Part shown: positions 1 through 7,869 of the stretch, in pieces
Layout of the letters: each line of letters opens with the position of its first letter
Position numbering within the stretch: the first letter of the stretch is position 1
NCBI GenBank assembly: GCA_947178685.1
Contig: CAMWZE010000027.1
Span: 1-10,390, forward strand
From: an uncultured Porphyromonadaceae bacterium
GTDB lineage: Bacteria > Bacteroidota > Bacteroidia > Bacteroidales > Muribaculaceae
Direction: 5' to 3'
Length of the DNA: 10,390 nt
Made by a program: the position numbers and the translations under genes
The notes under the pieces: generated by a model
What the model saw: only the letters and a program-made list of their open reading frames with translations
Told to the model about the DNA's origin: nothing
The model's database searches: none

Positions 1-951
1 AAGATACATATTCTCCCAAGATCCATCAGACGTGCCGAACTTGAATTCTCCACCTTTCTCAAAGAAAACTCCTATACGGAAAAGGAAGGGATCTACAGGA
101 TCCTGCGTCATGGGACGGAAACCCCAGTCTGTCTCGTTACCTACAAAGAAAAGTTGATCGAACTGAGGAGCCACACCCTCTACCGGCTTGAACGTGACTG
201 TGAGGTTCAGAAGATTCACATCCACCTGATAGCAATGGGATTCTTCTATCACAAACTTCTCATCCGGCTGAGAGTCATCTGAACGGAATACAAGCCCCCC
301 TTTTCCATCGTTGTTGTATGAAGGCATAAACTCCCCTTTGGTAGTTATAAACTTGAGTTCCCCAGCCCTTAGATCACCGGTCCAGGTGAATACTCCGTTA
401 TCTTTCCTCTGCATCTCGGCAGCATCATCGGCACTCCATCCGGACGGTGCCGCGCTCCCTATTATATATAGCGTCTCGCTCACCGGCTTATAACTTACTG
501 CTGTAAATGTGGTCACCGCAGTCTGAAGCTCCTCCATTCCTGCCACCTTTGCTGTTACTCTTGCATCAAGCGATATTCCCTCCCCCGGAGTGAGTCCGAA
601 GCGACTTATAAGAAGTTGGTTAAGATTCTCGGTGGTGGGTTTCCAGGAATACACCTGACGGCTGTCGCTCAATACTGTCACCGGCGCACTGAAATCGGTG
701 GCAGTTTCAGCCAGCTCCAATGTGTAGCTTATAGCATTTCCCGTGCCGAAATTCTCACCGGTGGTCCATTCTATAGAGACAGCTTCTACTGAATGATTGC
801 TTTCGTTCAGAAAAAGGTCAGACTGACTGGCAGTTATACTTAGTGGCGTCGACCCCTTATCGAGCTCGGTATAGTTGTTGTCGGTACAGGCGGCAGCCCC
901 TGTCAAGAGGAGCATGCCGACCGCGATATTATATATTAACGATGATTTCAT
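1..951 (-). CDS. SusE-like outer-membrane glycan-binding lipoprotein, C-terminus cut by window edge
   Basis: The frame stays open from the ATG at 951 to base 1 (317 codons, no stop), so the gene continues to the left. The product starts MKSSLIYNIAVGMLLLTGAAAC, a signal peptide with lipobox Cys22. Residues about 35-150 resemble the SusE N-terminal Ig-like domain. Two tandem SusE/SusF-type beta-sandwich binding modules follow: one opens ETLYIIGSAAPSGW (about 157-171), the second FDQLFFVGNETDWGF (about 262-276) and is cut. In this family these modules bind glycan on the cell surface through aromatic residues and are not catalytic. It is the third gene after the SusC and SusD homologues, 39 bases downstream of the SusD stop, so it is very likely co-transcribed. 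SusE family membership is confident; the ligand is unknown. A SusF-like protein is the alternative name. Confidence 0.88.
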   Translation of the reverse strand, partial: MKSSLIYNIAVGMLLLTGAAACTDNNYTELDKGSTPLSITASQSDLFLNESNHSVEAVSIEWTTGENFGTGNAISYTLELAETATDFSAPVTVLSDSRQVYSWKPTTENLNQLLISRFGLTPGEGISLDARVTAKVAGMEELQTAVTTFTAVSYKPVSETLYIIGSAAPSGWSADDAAEMQRKDNGVFTWTGDLRAGELKFITTKGEFMPSYNNDGKGGLVFRSDDSQPDEKFVIEESHCYQVDVNLLNLTVTFKPVEGVAPQFDQLFFVGNETDWGFRPMTQDPVDPFLFRIGVFFEKGGEFKFGTSDGSWENMYL

Positions 952-990
952 GATTATAATAATCTATCCGTTATTCTGAAAAATATTGAT

Positions 991-2502
991 TTAATAACCG
1001 GGATTCTGTTGCATTAGTGGATTGGCGTCCATTTCTGTCTGAGGAATTGGGAAGAGAAGACGCTCGACAGTAACATTGTTCTTACCGATCGACTTGAGAA
1101 AATCCACTGCATAGCTACCTCCATTGATACGTATCATATCAAACCAACGATGTCCCTCGAATGCGAGTTCCATTCTACGCTCATGGATGATAGTCTCTCG
1201 CATAGCATCCTTTGAGATACTGCCTGAAACATTGGCAAGACCGGCACGCTTGCGCACCTGATTGAGAGGAGCCGCTGCAGACGATGTCATCCCAAGCTCA
1301 TTCAAAGCCTCTGCCTGCATGAGGAGCACACCGGCATACCGATACACTACGAAGTTGGCGGGAGAGGTGTTAGTTTCGGGTGAGATAGTTTTAGACACAA
1401 GGAACTTCCTTACGTTATAACCTGTGTTGGAATAGGAGGAGCGATATGGCATCCCCTCCCAATCGGGACAGCCATCGTAAAATATGGTGATATCCTTACG
1501 GAGATCACCCTCCTCATATGCCTCTACAAATTCCTGAGTAGGCTGATTCCAACCCCAGCTTCCGGCCACCATATTCGAGCCACGAGGACCCATGAAAGCA
1601 GAAAGCCATGAAGCGTAAGGTGTATTACCCCAGAAGTCTGACTCTGTAGAGCCTGAATATTGAACCTCGAAAATAGATTCCGCTCCGTTACGCACAGGGC
1701 AGTTGAAATTGTCGGCATAGGGTATGTCAAGCGCATATCCTAATGATGTGATCTCATCGCAAATATCCACGACATCCTGATAGTATTCGGAATTTCTTGG
1801 CGCGAGAGTAAGATATATGTCGGCAAGCATGTAGAGTGCTGCGTCTTTACATGCACGTCCCACCTGGTGCGAATCATAATCAGCCTTTTCGGGTAACAGC
1901 GCCGCCGCTCTTGTACAGTCTTTTATGATCTGCTCATACGTTTCCTCGAGAGTTGTACGAGCTATAGCGCTTGAAGTGTCGGGATCATAAGGCTCCAGAC
2001 GAAGAGGCACACCGCCAAACAGGCGGGCGAGTATATAGTAGTAATGAGCACGCAAGAATAGAGCCTCCCCTTCTGAACGGCGAGCGATCTCCTCTGAGCA
2101 TGAGTTTTGGGATGAAAGAGCCGCGATAAGGTTGTTACACTGAGCAATGCCGATCCAGGGGGAACGCCACATATATAGGGCCATTCCGTTGTCGGTAAGC
2201 GTAGTGAAGTTGGCTGCCTGTATTGTTTCAATACCATCATCACCACCTCCGGCTCCAACATTGGAGTTGCCTGCCACTATGTCAAGGCCCCAGATACGCT
2301 GGTTATAGAGGTTGGATGAACGGAGCGGCACATAGCATGCGTTGGCCATGGCCACAGCAATCTCATCGGTGATATCGCTCTGAGGATCAGCCCTGTCATA
2401 TGGATTCTTATCCAGAAAATCGCTACAGGAGGCGACTCCTACGGTAGATAGCAGTAATGCCAATCCGTATATTGTCTTTTTGATAAAGCTAATAGTTTTC
2501 AT
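991..2502 (-). CDS. SusD/RagB-family surface glycan-binding lipoprotein
   Basis: 503 residues. The signal peptide ends in the lipobox VASC (Cys26), followed by SDFLDKNP, the usual SusD start after lipidation. Typical SusD features are visible: TPR-like helices around 145-166 (ALFLRAHYYYILARLFGG), the conserved YRYAGVLLMQAEALNELG helix (about 386-403), the HERRMELAFEGHRWFDMIR block (about 439-457), and the C-terminal signature LFPIPQTEMDANPLMQQNPGY-like end (483-503). SusD proteins cap the extracellular face of the partner SusC barrel and deliver bound oligosaccharide to it. The gene lies 27 bases after the SusC homologue with no terminator between them. Length is slightly below classic SusD. 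The frame is intact. The carbohydrate bound cannot be read from sequence. Confidence 0.96.
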   Translation of the reverse strand: MKTISFIKKTIYGLALLLSTVGVASCSDFLDKNPYDRADPQSDITDEIAVAMANACYVPLRSSNLYNQRIWGLDIVAGNSNVGAGGGDDGIETIQAANFTTLTDNGMALYMWRSPWIGIAQCNNLIAALSSQNSCSEEIARRSEGEALFLRAHYYYILARLFGGVPLRLEPYDPDTSSAIARTTLEETYEQIIKDCTRAAALLPEKADYDSHQVGRACKDAALYMLADIYLTLAPRNSEYYQDVVDICDEITSLGYALDIPYADNFNCPVRNGAESIFEVQYSGSTESDFWGNTPYASWLSAFMGPRGSNMVAGSWGWNQPTQEFVEAYEEGDLRKDITIFYDGCPDWEGMPYRSSYSNTGYNVRKFLVSKTISPETNTSPANFVVYRYAGVLLMQAEALNELGMTSSAAAPLNQVRKRAGLANVSGSISKDAMRETIIHERRMELAFEGHRWFDMIRINGGSYAVDFLKSIGKNNVTVERLLFPIPQTEMDANPLMQQNPGY

Positions 2503-2529
2503 GATTGTTTGAGTATGAGAGATTTTGGA

Positions 2530-5500
2530 TTAGAAATTGAAATTGAGACCTACGTTAAATACTCTCGATGGGGGGAAACTTGAGTAATCGATGCCATCAA
2601 TACCCACTTCCGGATCGAGACCTTTATAGCCTGTGATCGTAGCCACATTCTCACATGATACGAGAAGACGAGCATTCTCAAAGCCGATTCTGCGCAACCA
2701 TTTATCAGGGAAATTGTATGCCAGGGTTATATTCTTCAGTCGCAGGTATGATCCATTCTCCACCCAACGGTCGGAAATACGGTTATTTCCATTGGGGTCG
2801 GCCCATACTGCACGAGGCATTGAGTTGGTTGTCCCCTCCCCTGTCCAGCGTGACGCCGTAGAGGCAAGCTGGTTATAGGCAGCTGACATACTCTCCATTG
2901 CTGAGCGTGTGCGGTTATATATTTTATTACCCCCGACACCCTGAAGATAGATGCTTAGCTCGAAACCACGCCATGTAAATCTGTTGGTCATTGAATAGAG
3001 CCATGTAGGGTTTGGATTGCCTATCACTGTGCGATCGTTCTCATTGATAACGCCATCGTTGTTGAGGTCACGGAAACGAATGTCGCCTGCCTCAGCACCG
3101 GGCTGCACTGCATGGTTTGCCACCTCTTCGGCATTCTGGAAAATTCCGTCGGTAACATACCCATAGAAAATATTGATTGGATAGTCTTTGGCCAGCATTG
3201 TGGCATAGGCTCCGCCAAACTGATTGCGCCATAGAGGAGTATCACTATTGAGATCAAGGATTTTGTTCTTGTTGTAGGTGAGGTTGAGATCTGTCTCCCA
3301 GCCGAAGTCTCCGTTGAGATTTACGGAATGAGCCGAAAGTTCCCAACCTATATTCCGTACCTTTCCGGCATTCTTCGGAGTGTCAAATGTATCTTCAAAA
3401 CCGGTGGTGATGGGAAAGGCTGCCTTCACAAGCATATGGTTGGTATTCTTGATATACCCGTCAAGGCTAACCGTGATGCGGTTGTTTAGGAACCCTAAGT
3501 CAACACCGGCGTTCCATTGTTCAATAGCCTCCCAATGTATACCACTGTTGGCAAGCACCTGAGAATAGAGCGCACTTTGCTCAGCGTTATCAAGTGTGGT
3601 GCCGAAAGGATACAGAAGTGTGATAAGAGTCTGTATGTGGTCATAGTTCCCTACAGACGCCTGGCTACCGGTCTCACCCCAACCAAGACGTAGTTTGAGA
3701 TCGCTTACAGGTGAGTTGTCGGAGTAGAATTCTTCAGATGAGATCTTCCATGCTGCAGAAACGGAAGGGAATGTACCCCAGCGGTTGGAACGACCGAAAC
3801 GGCTTGAGCCATCGCGGCGTATAGTAGCGGTCAGGAGGTAGCGGTCAGCGTAGGTGTAGTTGGCGCGGGCCATATACGAAAGAAGAGCCCATTCACTCTG
3901 AGAGCCGTCGAGATCTTTTATCTTCTCACCGTTGGCGAACTGATGAACAGTGTCGAAGAGGAAGCCACTCATCGTGCCGTTCATCCAGTATGCATGGTTC
4001 CACTGAGCCGACATACCGGCCATGACGTTGACATCATGTTTGCCGAATTTATGCATGAACGTGAAATAGTTGTCCCATAGATAGGTGAAGTTGCGGTTGG
4101 AGCTCTGATATTGGGTGCTCTCCTCCACCGGGGTCGGTTTCCAGTTGTATTTCGGAGAGAAACTGTCGTCAAACCAGAACTTACCGTCGAAGCCAAAAAG
4201 GGAGCGGAACTGAAGCCATTCGGGCACAATAGTGAAATCGCCGGCTATGTTTGCAAGCAGATTATAACCATTGGTGTTTGATCTGTAGACGTCGTTTGAA
4301 CCCACCGGGTTGCGCACACTGCCATACCATTCTGAGTTGCCGGAGGGACCCGACCATTCACCATCGGAATCTTTTACCGGAAACACCGGAAGCGCCTGCA
4401 TGGCATCCCACATGCTGTAAGAACCCGATTTCTTTATATCTGCGCTGAAAAGGAAACTGTTTGATATCTTGAGCCACTCTTTCAGCTTTACATCGCTATT
4501 GTTCTGAAAAGTGAAACGGCGGTATCCCACATGTTTCACCACACCACTCTGGTCAAGGAAACCGGCTGAGAAGTAGTAGTGAGACTTCTCGTTGCCACCG
4601 GAATAGGAGACTGTATAGTTCTGCATCACTCCTGTATGAAGGAGTTCGTCCACCCAATTGGTCGATGCAGTAAGTGATGACGGATCTGCCCAAGCCGGAT
4701 TGGTGTTATGTCCTGCCGCCGAGAGCATATCGTTGCTCAGAGACGCATAGCCTGAAGAATCGAGAAGTTTGAACTTATTTGACACATTGGAGAAAGCCAC
4801 ATTTGCCGAGACAGACAGCCGGGCAGTACCAGCCACACCTTTACGTGTTGTGATCATCACCACACCATTAGCGCCACGTGAACCATAGATTGCTGTGGCA
4901 GATGCATCCTTCAATACATCAAGGCGCTCTATATCTTGAGGATTCAAGGCATTGAGACCTAGGTCGGTAGGCACACCGTCAATCACCACCAGAGGATCCG
5001 AATTGTTTATGGAGCCGAGGCCACGCACCTTAATTGTGACATTGTCGCCGGGTTTCTCTCCACCTACAATGTTGACACCTGCTATCTTTCCTTGAAGGGC
5101 CTGCCCCACATTGTTGACAGGGACATCCTTTATATCCTTTCCTCCTATCGAACCGACGGCACCTGTAAGATCGGATTTCTTCATAGTGCCATAACCCACC
5201 ACTACGAGCTCATCAAGAAGTGAATTATTCTCCTGAAGCGTTACATTGATGACATTTCTGCCATCCACCTGCACTGTTTTTGATTCGTAGCCTACATAAG
5301 AGAATCGTAGGCTACCCTGTGCGTTTGCCATAATAGTGTAGTTACCGTTGAGATCAGTGGCCGTACCCTGGCCACTCTCCTGAGCCATGACAGTGGCGCC
5401 AATCAGGGGTTCTCCTGATTCATCGGTCACTGTTCCCGTCACTTGCTGTTGTTGTGCCGACATGCTTAATGTCGTCATGATTGTCAGCACAAGCGGCATA

Positions 5501-5541
5501 AGTTTTTGTAGATGCCGCATCAGATTCTGTAGAGGTTTCAT
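2530..5541 (-). CDS. SusC/RagA-family TonB-dependent outer-membrane transporter
   Basis: 1003 residues, first gene of the minus-strand operon. A signal peptide (about 1-28, cleavage likely after SMSA) precedes a carboxypeptidase-regulatory-like Ig domain (about 32-105, VTGTVTDESGEPLIGATV). Next is the SusC-type TonB-box/plug start LDELVVVGYGTMKKSDLTGA (109-128). The plug signatures are VRGLGSINNSDPLVVIDGVP (172-191) and DVLKDASATAIYGSRGANGV (208-227). A 22-strand barrel would fill about 236-1003, ending in the aromatic-terminal VFNVGLNFNF. A Ca-binding-like DLNNDG loop sits near residue 825. It imports oligosaccharides to the periplasm using TonB energy, with the SusD homologue downstream as its lid. 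There is no N-terminal STN domain and no sigma/anti-sigma pair beside it, so signalling through the transporter itself is unlikely. The divergent membrane regulator at 6016 is the likely control. Confidence 0.97.
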   Translation of the reverse strand: MKPLQNLMRHLQKLMPLVLTIMTTLSMSAQQQQVTGTVTDESGEPLIGATVMAQESGQGTATDLNGNYTIMANAQGSLRFSYVGYESKTVQVDGRNVINVTLQENNSLLDELVVVGYGTMKKSDLTGAVGSIGGKDIKDVPVNNVGQALQGKIAGVNIVGGEKPGDNVTIKVRGLGSINNSDPLVVIDGVPTDLGLNALNPQDIERLDVLKDASATAIYGSRGANGVVMITTRKGVAGTARLSVSANVAFSNVSNKFKLLDSSGYASLSNDMLSAAGHNTNPAWADPSSLTASTNWVDELLHTGVMQNYTVSYSGGNEKSHYYFSAGFLDQSGVVKHVGYRRFTFQNNSDVKLKEWLKISNSFLFSADIKKSGSYSMWDAMQALPVFPVKDSDGEWSGPSGNSEWYGSVRNPVGSNDVYRSNTNGYNLLANIAGDFTIVPEWLQFRSLFGFDGKFWFDDSFSPKYNWKPTPVEESTQYQSSNRNFTYLWDNYFTFMHKFGKHDVNVMAGMSAQWNHAYWMNGTMSGFLFDTVHQFANGEKIKDLDGSQSEWALLSYMARANYTYADRYLLTATIRRDGSSRFGRSNRWGTFPSVSAAWKISSEEFYSDNSPVSDLKLRLGWGETGSQASVGNYDHIQTLITLLYPFGTTLDNAEQSALYSQVLANSGIHWEAIEQWNAGVDLGFLNNRITVSLDGYIKNTNHMLVKAAFPITTGFEDTFDTPKNAGKVRNIGWELSAHSVNLNGDFGWETDLNLTYNKNKILDLNSDTPLWRNQFGGAYATMLAKDYPINIFYGYVTDGIFQNAEEVANHAVQPGAEAGDIRFRDLNNDGVINENDRTVIGNPNPTWLYSMTNRFTWRGFELSIYLQGVGGNKIYNRTRSAMESMSAAYNQLASTASRWTGEGTTNSMPRAVWADPNGNNRISDRWVENGSYLRLKNITLAYNFPDKWLRRIGFENARLLVSCENVATITGYKGLDPEVGIDGIDYSSFPPSRVFNVGLNFNF

Positions 5542-5639
5542 GTAATAGGGTTATTGTTTTTGGTTGTAGTTTTTCTCGGTCAGGTTTTAGAGATGAATAT
5601 CAAAGGAAATATCCGCTTTTACTCTCATCTCTTCGAATG

Positions 5640-5671
5640 CAAATTTATCACCTCTTATCTCTCCATACAAG
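5640..5671 (-). promoter_or_regulatory. Bacteroidota-type promoter of the SusC/D/E operon
   Basis: Read on the minus strand, TAAATTTG (5640-5647) matches the -7 consensus TAnnTTTG exactly. CTTG (5668-5671) lies 20 bases upstream and matches three of four bases of the -33 TTTG element. Transcription would start near 5633 and leave a leader of roughly 90 nt before the SusC ATG. The match is direct; use of the site is inferred. Confidence 0.65.
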
Positions 5672-5776
5672 CACACATATCTTAAATGTAGAGATTTACA
5701 ATTATAACATGCTGAGAATAAGCATAATTTATAAAATAATATGTAGTGGCCTGATAGTTATAAGGTGGGGTAATAA

Positions 5777-5811
5777 GTGATATAATCACCCTTTTAGATG
5801 TCACAATCACC
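5777..5811. promoter_or_regulatory. Candidate operator: inverted repeat plus helically phased direct repeat
   Basis: GTGAT-ATA-ATCAC (5777-5789) is a perfect 5-bp inverted repeat. AATCACC occurs at 5784-5790 and again at 5805-5811, a spacing of 21 bases or two helical turns on the same face. The cluster lies about 105 bases upstream of the SusC -33 element, a place where an activator could bind. The repeats are short and could be chance in AT-rich DNA. Confidence 0.3.
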
Positions 5812-5818
5812 ATATTTA

Positions 5819-5830
5819 ACACATTTGTGT
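5819..5830. repeat. Short inverted repeat ACACA-TT-TGTGT
   Basis: Perfect 5-bp arms with a 2-base centre lie midway between the two divergent promoters. It may be a second regulator site, or chance. No other copy of the full element was noticed in the window. Confidence 0.25.
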
Positions 5831-5979
5831 AAGGCTATTAAAGACTCTCCAGGCTGATATTTACATTATGGCAGGCACCGACCACACTCCCTCTACAAGC
5901 TAAAAAACACATTCGGAAGTTATCTAAATCCAAGCAAAGAAAAAGTTTAAACAACTTCCATTAAAACATTAACGATTTC

Positions 5980-6010
5980 TTTGACTGATTACAAAATTTG
6001 TGTACTTTTG
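5980..6010 (+). promoter_or_regulatory. Bacteroidota-type promoter of the DUF6377 regulator gene
   Basis: TTTG (5980-5983) is followed after 19 bases by TACTTTTG (6003-6010). Both are exact matches to the -33 TTTG and -7 TAnnTTTG elements, with allowed spacing. The ATG of the regulator starts only 5 bases after the -7 box, so the transcript would begin at or next to the start codon. Confidence 0.75.
5991..6001. promoter_or_regulatory. Palindrome inside the regulator promoter, possible autoregulatory operator
   Basis: ACAAA-A-TTTGT is a perfect inverted repeat lying entirely in the spacer between the -33 and -7 elements. A protein bound here would block RNA polymerase. The AT-rich simplicity of the arms keeps confidence low. 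Confidence 0.3.
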
Positions 6011-6015
6011 CGAAT

Positions 6016-7788
6016 ATGAAACCTTGGCTCATTATTCTTATACTTTCTCTGCTGCCTATTACAATTGCTGCAAAAGTATCGTCACAAGAGACCGACTCGC
6101 TTATGCGGACTCTTGAAGAAACATTACTGCAGCGAGAGACATTTGTGCACCAACGTGAAGAGATAATCACCGATCTAAAGATACGTCTGAAGAATGCTGA
6201 CAATGATGAGGAAAGATATTCTCTGATAGGCAACTTGTTTGATACATATAAACCATTCAATACCGACTCAGCCTATTATTACAGTCTGCAAAGGGAAAGG
6301 GTGGCGCGTAACTTAGGCGACTCTATAAAAGTGCTTGATTCTCGTATGAACCGAGCATCCGCTCTTATAGCGGTCGGTATGTATCATGAGGTATGGGATG
6401 TGATGAGAAACATCAATCCGGGAAGCCTCCCGGATTATATGCTCCCCTATTATTACTATATCATGCGTACCCTGAAAGGTAATATGGCAGATTTCTCAGT
6501 CTTCTCCCCTATCAGGGCAAAATATAACGCTGAGACCTGTGCCTACCGAGATTCGATCATAAGGGTCAATGAGCCGGGATCACTTGCCCGAGCTATCAGT
6601 ATGGCTGACCATCACAATGCCTACGGACAATACTTGAAGGCTGTGGAGATTATGAGCAATTACATGGCTGAACACGAGCTATCTGACCACGACAAAGCAA
6701 TCTGCGCATGGACACTGGCCGATTCCTATCAGCATCTTGGCAACATACCTGAATTGAAAAAACAGCTCATAATCTCATCGATTGGCGATATCAAAGCAGC
6801 GGTAAGGGAGTATGTGTCTCTAAGACAACTCGCATTACTTCTATACAAAGAGGGGGATCTGGAAAGGGCCTACCGTTTCATGAACATAGCCTTTGACGAT
6901 GCCAACAAAAGCAATGCACGCCAACGTCTTGTAGAATTAAGCGCCCATTATCCCGAAATATCGGGTATTTATGTACAGAAGATAAGCCAACAGAAGGAAT
7001 CGCTCCGCTCTGCCCTCTGGATTATTGGAATTCTGGCAGGCGTGCTGATACTCGCCTTAATATATGTGGGAAAACAGATGAAGACTATCAGCAGATCGAA
7101 AAAACAACTTGCCGAGGCCAATGACTCCCTCAATAATCTTAACTCAAAACTCACGAAATCAAACGAAAGTCTGAATGCGGCTAATGAACGGCTTCTCCTT
7201 ACCAATACCCGTCTCAATGAGGCCAACATGAAGCTCAATGAGATGAATAACCAGCTCAATGAGGCCGTGGAAAGACTAAACAAGGCAAATGCAGATCTCA
7301 AGGAAGCCTACCTAAAGATCGAGGAGAACTCCAGACTTAAAGAGGCATATATCGGCAAATACATGGATCAATGTATGATGCAGATAGATTCAATCGACAC
7401 GTATCGCAAGTCTTTACTGAAACTCGCTACAAGTGGGAAAAACGAGGAACTTAAGAACCGTCTTAAAGCGACTGATACAGTAGACGAACGGCTGAAAGGA
7501 TTCTATCAGAATTTTGATAACACCTTCCTTGACCTCTTCCCAAACTTTGTGGATGACTTCAACGCATTGCTACTTCCCGAAGAGGCCATCCAGCCGAAAC
7601 GAAAAGGTACCCTCAATACCGAACTGCGTATTTTTGCACTAATACGACTCGGCATCACCGATTCCGACAAAATAGCCCGGTTCCTCAGATACTCTGTCAC
7701 CACCATCTACAACTATCGCACTAAAGTACGCAACAAAGCACGTGGCGATCGTTCCTTGCTTGAAGAAGCAGTTCGTACCCTCGGCTAA
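6016..7788 (+). CDS. DUF6377-type membrane-bound transcriptional regulator (helical repeats, TM, coiled coil, HTH)
   Basis: 590 residues from ATG 6016. This start gives a clean signal peptide (MKPWLIILILSLLPITIAA); an in-frame TTG at 5998 lies before the -7 box and is unlikely. Residues about 20-330 are helical, TPR-like (e.g. DSAYYYSLQRERVARNLGDS, ALLLYKEGDLERAYRFMNIA) and should be periplasmic. One membrane helix spans about 333-355 (ALWIIGILAGVLILALIYVG), followed by basic KQMKTISRSKK, which puts the C-terminus in the cytoplasm. Nine heptads form a coiled coil (372-434). The C-terminal block about 536-575 (ELRIFALIRLGITDSDKIAR, then FLRYSVTTIYNYRTKVRNKA) is the family's HTH-like DNA-binding segment. 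It is divergent from the SusC operon, so it probably senses a glycan in the periplasm and controls that operon, much as SusR does in architecture. The target is inferred. Confidence 0.9.
   Translation: MKPWLIILILSLLPITIAAKVSSQETDSLMRTLEETLLQRETFVHQREEIITDLKIRLKNADNDEERYSLIGNLFDTYKPFNTDSAYYYSLQRERVARNLGDSIKVLDSRMNRASALIAVGMYHEVWDVMRNINPGSLPDYMLPYYYYIMRTLKGNMADFSVFSPIRAKYNAETCAYRDSIIRVNEPGSLARAISMADHHNAYGQYLKAVEIMSNYMAEHELSDHDKAICAWTLADSYQHLGNIPELKKQLIISSIGDIKAAVREYVSLRQLALLLYKEGDLERAYRFMNIAFDDANKSNARQRLVELSAHYPEISGIYVQKISQQKESLRSALWIIGILAGVLILALIYVGKQMKTISRSKKQLAEANDSLNNLNSKLTKSNESLNAANERLLLTNTRLNEANMKLNEMNNQLNEAVERLNKANADLKEAYLKIEENSRLKEAYIGKYMDQCMMQIDSIDTYRKSLLKLATSGKNEELKNRLKATDTVDERLKGFYQNFDNTFLDLFPNFVDDFNALLLPEEAIQPKRKGTLNTELRIFALIRLGITDSDKIARFLRYSVTTIYNYRTKVRNKARGDRSLLEEAVRTLG
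7129..7317 (+). repeat. Nine-heptad (21-bp) repeat coding for a coiled coil
   Basis: Within the regulator, codons for leucine recur every 21 bases from 7129 to 7297, giving nine 7-residue units such as LNEANMK, LNEMNNQ and LNEAVER (residues 372-434). CTCAATGAG is exactly repeated at 7213, 7234 and 7255, suggesting recent internal duplication. If Leu is core position d, then position a is Asn in seven of nine units. The segment joins the membrane helix to the DNA-binding part. Confidence 0.85.
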
Positions 7789-7798
7789 TTACAGAAAC

Positions 7799-7837
7799 AG
7801 GCTGTGCCGTAATTTTCAGTTCATTACGACACAGCCT
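7799..7837. terminator. Bidirectional hairpin terminator between convergent genes
   Basis: AGGCTGTGCCGTAAT (7799-7813) pairs with ATTACGACACAGCCT (7823-7837) across a 9-base loop: a 15-bp stem with one mismatch. In minus-strand RNA that mismatch becomes a G-U wobble, so the stem is fully paired for the flavodoxin transcript. It starts 11 bases after the regulator stop and 33 bases after the flavodoxin stop. The flanking U-runs are weak on both sides. Confidence 0.75.
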
Positions 7838-7869
7838 CTTATATGTAGCTTACTTTGGATACTTAAGTT

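Larger units (their letters stand above)
5542..6015. other. 474-base divergent regulatory region between SusC operon and regulator
   Basis: No credible ORF lies here. The region is AT-rich and holds a promoter facing left (5640-5671), a promoter facing right (5980-6010), and short repeats at 5777-5811, 5819-5830 and 5991-6001, listed separately. The SusC leader would be about 90 nt if the leftward promoter is used. I saw no strong terminator-like hairpin and no riboswitch in the rest. Confidence 0.75.

Noticed and set aside
311..493. 60-residue plus-strand ORF
   Set aside because: Antisense shadow inside the SusE-like gene.
5998..6015. TTG start giving six extra residues to the regulator
   Set aside because: It lies upstream of and overlaps the -7 promoter box, and ATG 6016 gives a standard signal peptide.
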